Of a stretch of DNA of 6,991 nt, positions 1 to 5,773 are shown one piece after another; positions within the stretch are counted from its first letter, which is position 1; each line of letters starts with the position of its first letter. Origin of the DNA: Porticoccaceae bacterium (GTDB taxonomy: Bacteria > Pseudomonadota > Gammaproteobacteria > Pseudomonadales > Porticoccaceae); contig JAPKCN010000103.1 in assembly GCA_028822945.1 (NCBI GenBank), positions 1-6,991 on the forward strand, in the 5' to 3' direction. A program made the position numbers and the translations under genes. The notes below the pieces were generated by a model, which made no database searches, was not told the DNA's origin, and saw nothing but the letters and a program-made list of their open reading frames with translations.

Positions 1-237
1 TTCAATTTCAGGGTTGATATAAACTCGCGGTGCAGAGCCGCCGCCGTCCAAATCCATTACGATAACCCGAAGGTGAACATCTACCTGGGTTGCCGCCAGC
101 CCAATCCCGTTGGCGTCCCACATAGTTTCAAACATATCGTCCACCAGGCTCTGAGTGCCGGTGTCGACCGTCATTACCGGCAGCGCTTTCAGTCGCAGTC
201 GCGGGTCCGGATATTGGAGAATTGTCATTATGCTCAT
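1..237 (-). CDS. def: Peptide deformylase, N-terminal part (runs off the window)
   Basis: This is the first 79 codons of peptide deformylase, the metalloenzyme that removes the N-formyl group from the starting methionine of new proteins. The reverse strand reads MSIMTILQYPDPRLR, which lines up without gaps with the start of E. coli Def (MSVLQVLHIPDERLR), so the ATG at 235-237 is preferred over the in-frame ATG at 226-228. The signature motif I, GIGLAATQ, is at residues 44-51. The other two family motifs (EGCLS and the zinc-binding HExxH) lie beyond the left edge and cannot be checked. The gene is divergent from the dprA remnant, the usual arrangement in gammaproteobacteria; fmt would be expected next downstream, outside the window. 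A strong ribosome binding site is not obvious. The part that is visible looks intact. Confidence 0.95.
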   Translation of the reverse strand, partial: MSIMTILQYPDPRLRLKALPVMTVDTGTQSLVDDMFETMWDANGIGLAATQVDVHLRVIVMDLDGGGSAPRVYINPEIE

Positions 238-506
238 AATAAATGTGATGCGCGTCTTGAAAACAGCGTTTAGCCCCTGTCTTGGTTTACGTGTGCCAGC
301 ATTATAGCAGGCTTACATTGACAGAAAATACACCTATTGGCCAAGGAGAACGCGCATCCCGCTGGGATCGGCAATTTCGGATCGGCAAAACATACCTAGG
401 CACCAATTTTCTAAGAACAAAGTGTTCAATCGGCATATGCGGTTTAACTGCTAAAAGTATATTACACGGCTATGAGTGGCTTAGTGATGGCTATGCCCTA
501 GGAGGT
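238..506. other. Gap between def and the dprA remnant, no gene recognised
   Basis: Apart from the def promoter I recognise nothing here. The plus strand is open in one frame from 282 into the dprA remnant, but the translation up to about residue 70 resembles no family I know and has no sign of a LysM domain. In Pseudomonas and relatives a LysM-domain protein gene of about 1 kb sits at this place. Only about 270 nt remain here, so that gene is either deleted or was never present. The first few codons of the old dprA, including its start, probably lie near 470-506 but cannot be fixed. Confidence 0.5.
301..309 (-). promoter_or_regulatory. Extended -10 promoter for def
   Basis: The reverse strand reads TGCTATAAT: a perfect TATAAT box preceded by the TGn extension typical of sigma-70 extended -10 promoters. 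No good -35 box is seen 16-18 nt upstream, which such promoters tolerate. Transcription would start near position 294 and give a leader of roughly 57 nt before the def ATG at 237. The assignment rests on motif and position only. Confidence 0.6.
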
Positions 507-1599
507 TGGCTACGCTCCGGCAGCGGCGGTAATGCAGGGCGCTACCGCATCTAAACAGCACCACTTTTTATGTTACATGACCACTTTGAGGGTTTTTTTA
601 GCACTAACTTTAGCGCATTTGATGCCGTCGTAGGCGCTGAAGTTACGCGTATTAAGCTGCAGTTTCGGGGCGGAGAGTGGTGGTAAAAGGTCGCTTTTAT
701 ACTCGACGAATGCGAGCCTCTGAATGCGCGCTTAGTTAGTGGTTACCGAGGACGACTATCCTCCGTTGGTAAAACAGATTGCTTTGCCGGCGCCAATACC
801 TTTTTGTGCGCGGCGACCACATTAACCTACACTTGCTATTACAAGCGATAGTGGGTAGTCGAGACATGAAGTCTGGCGCAACGCTGGAGTAAATGCCTTA
901 CCAGTCTCGGCTTTACCATCACCAGTGGCAACGCCTTGGGTATCTATGGTGAGGCGCACTAGGCGCCATTAGAGGTTGATGGCAGCAGAACCTTGGCAAT
1001 TACGGGAACTGGGATCGATCGAATTTATCCGTGCTGCCATTGCGCACTGGCCGATCGGATTGTCGCCGGTAGCGGTTGTTTGGCTACCGACTTCTTATTT
1101 GGCAGCTATCCAAATGCTTGATGTTGACTTACTTGCAATCGTCTTATTAGTGACTTTTGCTTAGGCGTGTTGGTGGTTGAGGCAGCAATTGAAGAGCGAT
1201 TCGTTAACGACAGCGCGCTGTGCCATGGGGCAGGATCATGAAGTTTTTGCCATCGCTTATTCGATTCACAGCCCGCAGTGCAGCGGTTGCCACTCTTAAA
1301 TTAAGCAAGGCGCTCTTTGAGTCGATAACGTAGACGATATTGTCGAGCAGTTACAAACTGCTTCAGCTGCCTTAGAGTGTCGGCCGGAATTACCGGATCT
1401 ACCTGAGTGTCGTGACGGTGAAGCGCTTGCGGAGGCAGAGTATAGCCTCTATTTAGCGATGGGCTATGGCCCAATAGAACTGGATGATTTAGAGCGCGAT
1501 TGTCGACGGAGGATCGAACAACTGCTGACAATTTTGGTGGAGCTTTAGTTTAAAGGTTTAATTATTAGAAATGTCAGTAGTTATAAGCGTCTCGACTGA
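507..1599 (+). pseudogene. dprA: Broken dprA (DNA-processing protein A), multiple frameshifts and stops
   Basis: DprA (Smf) binds incoming single-stranded DNA and loads RecA during natural transformation. Its motifs appear in order but in changing frames. Frame of 507: WLRS start, DHFEG, VTRIKL, LDE and NARLV to about 737. Frame of 742: VTEDDYPPLVKQI. Frame of 797: YLFVRGDHINLHL then the Rossmann motif AIVGSR (845-862). Frame of 897: FTITSGNALGI, EAH-stop-APLEV, TGTGIDRIYP, FGSYPNA, CNRLIS, LGVLVVEAA (to about 1196). Frame of 1195: SLTTARCAMGQ, HEVFAIAYSIHSP, IKQGAL, DDIVEQL, then a winged-helix-like tail ending FKGLIIRN and the likely original stop TGA at 1597-1599. In-frame stops occur at 552, 684, 890, 960, 1119, 1125, 1297, 1318 and 1546. 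Frame changes fall near 740, 795, 890 and 1195. No intact product is possible. The left boundary is approximate. The position between def and purE fits dprA in relatives. Confidence 0.92.
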
Positions 1600-1654
1600 C
1601 TTCGACAGTTGCGTCAGGTGGAAAGTTGGGCTAATCTTCGCGCAATAATATTTC

Positions 1655-1659
1655 GAGGT
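1655..1659 (+). promoter_or_regulatory. Ribosome binding site that fixes the purE start
   Basis: GAGGT lies 9 nt before the ATG at 1669. It supports starting purE there, not at the in-frame TTG at 1609, which would add 20 residues with no counterpart in PurE. Confidence 0.7.
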
Positions 1660-1668
1660 AATAAGTTT

Positions 1669-2178
1669 ATGGGTAAACCATTTGTGGCAGTTCTTATGGG
1701 TTCCGATTCAGACCTCCCAGTGGTAGAAGCGGGATTCCCTGTACTAGAAAAATTTGCTATTCGCTACGAGGTCAAAGTGACGTCTGCGCATAGAACGCCG
1801 ACTGCCACAGCTGAATTTGTGCGCGATGCCGACGCCCGCGGTTGCACGGTATTTATCTGCGCTGCGGGGATGGCTGCGCACCTCGCTGGCGCGGTTGCGG
1901 CCATGACACTGAAGCCGGTGATTGGCATTCCAATTGATGCCTCTTTAGGTGGCTTAGACTCACTTTTGTCTACGGTACAGATGCCGGCAGGGATTCCGGT
2001 AGCGACCGTCGCTGTTGGTAAAGCCGGAGCAAAAAACGCCGCTTACCTTGCAGCCCAGATAATGGCTATCAGCGACCCCGAACTGTCGAAAAAAGTTGTT
2101 GCTGAACGCGCCGAGGCGGCTCGCGCGGTCATAGCTAAAGATAGCGCGTTGCAGAACAAGCTGAGTAATCGCTCTTAA
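1669..2178 (+). CDS. purE: N5-carboxyaminoimidazole ribonucleotide mutase (class I PurE)
   Basis: PurE moves the carboxyl group of N5-CAIR to carbon 4 to give CAIR in purine synthesis. The 169-residue product equals E. coli PurE in length. It shows the phosphate-binding GSDSD (11-15), the catalytic-histidine motif SAHRTP (H41, matching E. coli H45), AGMAAHLAG (66-74, second conserved His H71) and QMPAGIPVATVAVGKAG (104-120). The usual HLPG is HLAG here, a small departure. The ATG at 1669 follows GAGGT and gives a start like that of relatives. Class I PurE normally works after PurK, the N5-CAIR synthetase, and the two genes are often adjacent; purK is not beside it here and must be elsewhere or missing. 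The tsaC ATG follows the stop by 3 nt, so the two are very likely cotranscribed. The gene appears intact directly after the dprA wreck. Confidence 0.95.
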   Translation: MGKPFVAVLMGSDSDLPVVEAGFPVLEKFAIRYEVKVTSAHRTPTATAEFVRDADARGCTVFICAAGMAAHLAGAVAAMTLKPVIGIPIDASLGGLDSLLSTVQMPAGIPVATVAVGKAGAKNAAYLAAQIMAISDPELSKKVVAERAEAARAVIAKDSALQNKLSNRS

Positions 2179-2181
2179 GCT

Positions 2182-2751
2182 ATGGACTGGTGTCGCCACC
2201 CAGCGATGGAAAAAGCGGCATCAATTGTCGCCGCGGGCGGGATCGTCGCCTGCCCTACAGAGGCGGTGTGGGGACTCAGTTGTGATGCGCGTAGTGAGTC
2301 GGCGGTAAAAAGGCTGCTTGTAGTTAAAAATCGGCCGGAGGCAAAAGGGCTGATTTTAATAGTTGATCATATCGATAAGTTGCGTCCATACCTCTCTAAA
2401 ATTTCGCCATCCCACTACGATCTTCTTCAAGAGGGTTGCAGTGAGTATCCAGTAACTTGGTTGATTCCCCACAATGGCAAAGCTCCCCATTATATAACCG
2501 GCGAACACTCGCGACTTGCGGTCAGAGTGACAGCACATCCACCGACGGCGGCGCTTTGTCGATTGGTAGCTGCGCCGCTGGTTTCGACGTCGGCGAATAC
2601 GAGCGGTAGACCAGTGATGGTTAATGAAGCAGAGGTTGCTGCCCACTTTGGCGATCAGATCGATGCAATTGTCCCGGGAGCGCTGGGATCGGCAGCTGGG
2701 CCCAGTGAGATCAGAGATTTAATCACTGGTGACATTTACAGAGAGCGCTGA
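2182..2751 (+). CDS. tsaC: Threonylcarbamoyl-AMP synthase TsaC (YrdC family)
   Basis: TsaC makes threonylcarbamoyl-adenylate from threonine, bicarbonate and ATP, the first step of the t6A37 modification of ANN-decoding tRNAs; the TsaB, TsaD and TsaE proteins complete it. The 189-residue product matches E. coli TsaC (190) end to end: PTEAVWGL (25-32), KNRPEAKGLIL with K49, R51 and K55 (the KxR element), LAVRVTAHP (112-120), the STSAN element (S135-N139) and the terminal SEIRDLITGDIYRE. The absence of an extra domain separates it from the longer Sua5. The first ATG is chosen because it puts PTEAV at residue 25, against 26 in E. coli; the internal ATG at 2206 would trim the first strand. The conserved WPGPVT stretch reads SEYPVT (87-92), an unusual replacement. 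Its ribosome binding site is weak, which fits translational coupling to purE 3 nt upstream. hemF starts 6 nt after the stop. Confidence 0.94.
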   Translation: MDWCRHPAMEKAASIVAAGGIVACPTEAVWGLSCDARSESAVKRLLVVKNRPEAKGLILIVDHIDKLRPYLSKISPSHYDLLQEGCSEYPVTWLIPHNGKAPHYITGEHSRLAVRVTAHPPTAALCRLVAAPLVSTSANTSGRPVMVNEAEVAAHFGDQIDAIVPGALGSAAGPSEIRDLITGDIYRER

Positions 2752-2757
2752 CTAGTT

Positions 2758-3654
2758 ATGGACAAAATCGCTATCAAAGCCTATCTTGTGAATCTTCAGG
2801 AGAGCTTGTGTTCGAGCTTTAGTGGTTGTGACGATGCCGTTTGGCAAGATGATGAGTGGCGTCGCGCTGAGGGGGGAGGCGGTCGCAGTCGGGTGCTTGC
2901 CGACGGGCGATCAATCGAAAAAGCCGGAATAAATATATCACATATCCGCGGGGTATCACTGCCGGCTTCGGCGACTGAGCATCGACCTGAACTCGCAGGC
3001 TGCAGTTTTGAGGCTATGGGCTTATCCTTGGTGGTTCATCCGCAAAATCCTTATGTACCGACCGCGCATGCGAATGTCAGGTTTTTTATTGCAGAAAAAG
3101 ATGCCGCAGATCCGATCTGGTGGTTTGGCGGTGGCTATGATCTGACCCCTTACTACGGAAACATCGAGGATTGTCGACACTGGCATCAAACTGCCAAAGC
3201 CGCATGTGATAAATTTTCTGAGGATTTTTATCCGCGCTTTAAGAGGGCCTGCGATAGTTATTTTTACCTGCCACACCGCGAGGAGCCGCGTGGTATCGGG
3301 GGGTTATTTTTTGACGATTTTAACGAGTTGGGTTTTGACGCGAGTTTTGCACTGATGCGTAGCATTGGTGACAGTTTTATCGACGCATATCTGCCGATAT
3401 TTGAACGTCGTTGCGATCAGACATTTGGTCAGCGTGAGCGCGACTTTCAGCTTTACCGCCGCGGCCGATATGTGGAATTTAATTTGGTTCAGGATCGTGG
3501 CACCCTGTTTGGTTTACAATCCGGAGGTCGCACTGAGTCGATTTTGATGTCGTTGCCGCCAACGGCTAACTGGGTTTACAACTGGCAACCAGATCCGGAT
3601 AGTGCAGAGGCTGAGTTGTACGACAGATATTTGCCACCGCGGGACTGGCTTTAG
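2758..3654 (+). CDS. hemF: Oxygen-dependent coproporphyrinogen III oxidase
   Basis: HemF oxidatively decarboxylates coproporphyrinogen III to protoporphyrinogen IX with molecular oxygen, a late step of heme synthesis; it is a soluble homodimer. The product has 298 residues (E. coli 299) and aligns along its whole length. Landmarks are GGGGRSRV (39-46), PASATEHRPELAG (69-81), HPQNPYVPTAHANVRFF (94-110), WWFGGGYDLTPYY (121-133), RGIGGLFFDD (178-187) and the long C-terminal block that runs from YRRGRYVEFN (233) to ESILMS (265). Position 38 has Glu where E. coli has Ala, and position 37 the reverse, just before the glycine run. The ATG at 2758 gives the expected N-terminus. The gene lies 6 nt after tsaC, as part of a purE-tsaC-hemF transcription unit. 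It needs oxygen, in keeping with the aa3-type oxidase genes at the right end of the window. Confidence 0.97.
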   Translation: MDKIAIKAYLVNLQESLCSSFSGCDDAVWQDDEWRRAEGGGGRSRVLADGRSIEKAGINISHIRGVSLPASATEHRPELAGCSFEAMGLSLVVHPQNPYVPTAHANVRFFIAEKDAADPIWWFGGGYDLTPYYGNIEDCRHWHQTAKAACDKFSEDFYPRFKRACDSYFYLPHREEPRGIGGLFFDDFNELGFDASFALMRSIGDSFIDAYLPIFERRCDQTFGQRERDFQLYRRGRYVEFNLVQDRGTLFGLQSGGRTESILMSLPPTANWVYNWQPDPDSAEAELYDRYLPPRDWL

Positions 3655-3690
3655 TAATTGGGGTGAGTTGCCGAGTTTATTGTTGCACAG

Positions 3691-3719
3691 TTGCGATATT
3701 GCGGCAGCCGAATTAAGAT
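3691..3719 (+). promoter_or_regulatory. Weak candidate sigma-70 promoter ahead of aroE
   Basis: The 97-nt gap between hemF and aroE contains TTGCGA (3691-3696), a 17-nt spacer and TAAGAT (3714-3719). Each box matches consensus at four of six positions. Transcription could begin about 25 nt before the aroE ATG. aroE may instead be read from the upstream operon. This is a weak motif match only. Confidence 0.2.
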
Positions 3720-3751
3720 CATCGCTTTAAGTATTCGGAGATGGTCGCACT

Positions 3752-4579
3752 ATGCACGATCAATATGCGGTCTTTGGCAATCCCATTGAGCACAGTCGCT
3801 CGCCGATGATTCACAGAGAATTTGCGCGTGAGACGGAGGCAGTTATTAACTACCAGCGGCAACTCGTTGCGATAGGCAATTTTGCTGAGAGTGCGACGAG
3901 CTTTTTTGCTAGTGGTGGACTAGGGTTAAATATCACGTTGCCGTTTAAAATGGACGCCTACGAGTATGCGGAAAAAGTCACCGATCGGGCAGTCAGTGCC
4001 GGGGCAGTCAACATATTAAAGCGCTGCGACGACGGCAGTATTCTCGGCGATAATTCTGATGGATTTGGGTTGGTCACGGATATTCGCGACAATCTGAGTT
4101 GGCCAATCCGTGCACAACGGATTTTAGTGATGGGCGCCGGGGGTGCGGTGCGCGGCGTGCTCGAATCGCTGCTTGCCGAACAGCCACAACATCTGGTGAT
4201 TGTTAATCGTACATTGGGCAAGGCGTTAGCGCTGGCTAAATTGTTTGCCGATCGCGGCTATACGCTCGGGTGCGATTATTCAATGCTCGATGGACAGCAA
4301 TTCGATCTGGTGATCAACGGCACCAGCGCTAGCTTGAACGGCGGCGAGTTGTATTTGCCAGATACACTCCTGGCGAATTCACAGACTTGTTGTTACGACA
4401 TGATGTATGCGGCGCAGGCGACAGAATTTATGTCTTGGGCGGCGGCGTTTGGAGCGCGCGTTAGCGATGGTGCGGGCATGTTGGTCGAGCAGGCCGCTGA
4501 GTCGTTTTTTGTTTGGCGGGGCATTCGCCCCAGTACTAACCAGCCTCTTAAGTTGCTACGTGATGCCTTGGCGGGTTAG
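3752..4579 (+). CDS. aroE: Shikimate dehydrogenase (NADP+)
   Basis: AroE reduces 3-dehydroshikimate to shikimate with NADPH, the fourth step toward chorismate and the aromatic amino acids. The 275-residue product is normal for the family. Visible are the substrate-binding VFGNPIEHSRSP (7-18), GLNITLPFK with catalytic K66, AGAVN with N87, GDNSDG with catalytic D103 (usually DNTDG), the nucleotide-binding loop GAGGAVRG, the NRT motif after the second Rossmann strand (NADP preference), INGTSAS, YDMMY and the closing block DGAGMLVEQAAESF followed by WRG. All catalytic residues are present, so the enzyme is expected to work and is AroE rather than YdiB. A GGAG at 3737-3740 sits 11 nt before the ATG, slightly far but usable. 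The stop lies 9 nt from the end of the convergent carbonic anhydrase gene, with no hairpin terminator between them. Confidence 0.96.
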   Translation: MHDQYAVFGNPIEHSRSPMIHREFARETEAVINYQRQLVAIGNFAESATSFFASGGLGLNITLPFKMDAYEYAEKVTDRAVSAGAVNILKRCDDGSILGDNSDGFGLVTDIRDNLSWPIRAQRILVMGAGGAVRGVLESLLAEQPQHLVIVNRTLGKALALAKLFADRGYTLGCDYSMLDGQQFDLVINGTSASLNGGELYLPDTLLANSQTCCYDMMYAAQATEFMSWAAAFGARVSDGAGMLVEQAAESFFVWRGIRPSTNQPLKLLRDALAG

Positions 4580-4588
4580 CATGTTTGT

Positions 4589-5137
4589 TTAGAAGCGTTC
4601 GCGCTCGGCCAAATACTCATTCTTTAGTTTTACGTAATTTGCTGGTGAATAAGTAAAAAACTCTATTTCACTGGCACTTACTGCGCGCAAAACCCGACAC
4701 GGATTACCGACATAGACAAATCCGCTGGCGAGGACTTTCCCGGGAGGAACCATGCAGCCTGCGCCAATTATAATTTCATCATTACAGATGGCGCCGTCAT
4801 TGACGATAGCGCCGTTGCCAACGAGAATACGATTGCCAAGGATGCAACCATGGAGAATGGCGCGGTGACCGACTACTACGTCGCTACCAATCGTCAGTGG
4901 CCAACCTCTGGGGTTGAAGTCGCTGGCATGAGTGATGTGTAAAATCGCAGTATCCTGAATATTCGAACGCGCACCAATGCGGATACTGTGCATGTCGCCG
5001 CGTATGACTGCGCCGGGCCACACCGAGCAATCGTCGCCAAGGTGCACATCACCGATGACGGTCGCTGCATAATCAATGAAAACACGGCGTCCGAGAGTTG
5101 GCGCAATACCGCGATGAGTACGTATGGAGTTGTTCAT
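4589..5137 (-). CDS. Gamma-class carbonic anhydrase-like protein (YrdA family)
   Basis: This is a left-handed beta-helix protein of hexapeptide repeats, the fold of gamma carbonic anhydrases; such proteins form trimers with metal at the subunit interfaces. The 182 residues align with E. coli YrdA (184) from start to end: VIGDVHLGDDCSVWP (27-41), VIRGD (44-48), IGARSNIQD (54-62), LHITH (66-70) and VGHRAILHGC (89-98), followed by VGNGAIVNDGAI. The histidines that normally bind metal are all present (from the LHITH motif, H91 and H96), as are the Arg and Asp of RGD and the Gln and Asp of NIQD. Enzyme activity is unproven for many YrdA proteins, so the substrate is left open. The ATG at 5135-5137 gives a YrdA-like start, with a weak ribosome binding site. 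The gene converges on aroE and is divergent from the zinc-ribbon gene across 50 nt. Confidence 0.93.
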   Translation of the reverse strand: MNNSIRTHRGIAPTLGRRVFIDYAATVIGDVHLGDDCSVWPGAVIRGDMHSIRIGARSNIQDTAILHITHASDFNPRGWPLTIGSDVVVGHRAILHGCILGNRILVGNGAIVNDGAICNDEIIIGAGCMVPPGKVLASGFVYVGNPCRVLRAVSASEIEFFTYSPANYVKLKNEYLAERERF

Positions 5138-5187
5138 CTACGAAGTGTAACGTTTAGCCCGAGGATAGCCAGCGCGATGATTAAGAA

Positions 5188-5424
5188 ATGACTTTTTCCA
5201 CAGTAAAACGCTTTATTGCGGGGGTGACTTGTCCGAAATGTTCAGTAATGGATAAGTTGCGCGGGTACTCTGAAGACGGTATAAATTTTCGCGAGTGCGT
5301 CGCCTGTGGTTTTAAGGATGAAATGCGGGTAGTGTCCGCGCCGCGCGAAATTCAAACCAGAGTGAACACTGCGAAAGATAATGCGGTGCACCGTGTTGAT
5401 CCGATTAAACTTATCGACAATTAA
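5188..5424 (+). CDS. YheV-family (DUF2387) zinc-ribbon protein
   Basis: This is a small protein of 78 residues whose function is not known. The start VKRFIAGVTCPKC matches E. coli YheV (RKRFIAGAKCPAC), and a second pair of cysteines follows in ECVACGF. The four cysteines C15, C18, C37 and C40 form a CxxC-18-CxxC zinc ribbon. The tail from about residue 48 is polar and probably disordered. The ATG at 5188 is the only suitable start close to the conserved block; no clear ribosome binding site precedes it. In Pseudomonas, as I recall, the homologue follows prlC, which in turn follows the gamma carbonic anhydrase. Here the 50-nt gap leaves no room for prlC. Family membership is well supported; a role in nucleic-acid or metal binding would be a guess. 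Confidence 0.85.
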   Translation: MTFSTVKRFIAGVTCPKCSVMDKLRGYSEDGINFRECVACGFKDEMRVVSAPREIQTRVNTAKDNAVHRVDPIKLIDN

Positions 5425-5477
5425 TGCTGGCCATCTACTAATTGGTCAATGCCTCTGCTCCAAAATTGAACTAGGTG

Positions 5478-5509
5478 TTTTTTTAGCTTTGTCGGGGAGT
5501 GCTAAAAAA
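5478..5509. repeat. AT-rich inverted repeat
   Basis: TTTTTTAGC (5479-5487) and GCTAAAAAA (5501-5509) are perfect inverted copies of nine bases around a 13-nt loop. The T run comes before the stem and the A run after it, the wrong order for an intrinsic terminator on either strand. It may act as a weak stop structure for yheV or as a protein binding site, or be chance. Confidence 0.45.
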
Positions 5510-5692
5510 CCGCTGAAACTGGTTGCGGGAAATCAGCTTAAAATCATATTTCAGTGGTTTGGGAACAACTATTCAGGTATTTCCTGCGTATGTTGTGAGA
5601 TCGCTAATTAATATTTCTATCGGCATAATCGTATGTTGGAAAGTGCCAAGCGGTATAGAGAAACCATCGCGGGTTTGATACACTGCCGCCGC

Positions 5693-5722
5693 TTCGGTTG
5701 GGTGTTTAAAGACCCAGCCGAG
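5693..5722 (+). promoter_or_regulatory. Stem-loop in the coxB leader
   Basis: TTCGGTTGGGT (5693-5703) can pair with ACCCAGCCGAG (5712-5722) to give an 11-bp stem with two G-T pairs and the 8-nt loop GTTTAAAG. No U run follows it, so a simple intrinsic terminator is unlikely. It sits 38 nt before the coxB ribosome binding site and could stabilise the mRNA or control the oxidase operon; the role is inferred from position only. Confidence 0.45.
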
Positions 5723-5773
5723 TGAGTACAGTGTAACTGGCGTTAAAGACTAATTACCACGGAGATACACACG

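Larger units (their letters stand above)
5425..5773. other. Gene-free leader region before coxB
   Basis: About 350 nt lie between the zinc-ribbon gene and coxB. I find no coding sequence with family resemblance here. The stretch holds an AT-rich inverted repeat (5478-5509), a strong hairpin (5693-5722) and the coxB ribosome binding site GGAGAT (5761-5766). It presumably contains the coxB promoter, but no pair of -35 and -10 boxes at proper spacing stands out. The length would allow a regulated leader for the oxidase operon. Confidence 0.5.

Noticed and set aside
282..554. Plus-strand open frame of 90 residues ahead of the dprA body
   Set aside because: Only its last part (from WLRS) resembles DprA. 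The earlier part matches no family I know, and there is no ribosome binding site of note, so I do not call it a gene.
976..1164. Open reading frame of 62 residues on the plus strand that looks like a small membrane protein
   Set aside because: It overlaps the dprA remnant in another frame, where clear motifs (TGTGIDRIYP, FGSYPNA) are found. Its hydrophobic look is a frame artefact.
1301..1531. Open reading frame of 76 residues on the minus strand
   Set aside because: It is antisense to the recognisable C-terminal part of the dprA remnant (IKQGAL, DDIVEQL and the winged-helix tail) and resembles no family.
507..1599. Sequencing or assembly error as the cause of the broken dprA frames
   Set aside because: Besides frame changes there are many stop codons and replaced conserved residues, while the neighbouring genes are free of errors. 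Error alone does not explain this, though raw reads would settle it.
1609..1668. A longer purE starting at TTG 1609
   Set aside because: The extra 20 residues have no counterpart in PurE, and the GAGGT before ATG 1669 supports the shorter form.
3667..3709. Possible terminator hairpin after hemF (GTTGCCG with CGGCAGC)
   Set aside because: The seven-base stem has a loop of about 30 nt and no T run follows, so it is not a credible terminator.
4988..5191. Plus-strand open frame that ends with an ATGA overlap on the yheV start, as a possible prlC remnant
   Set aside because: It is mostly antisense to the carbonic anhydrase gene, and its last residues do not resemble the end of oligopeptidase A.
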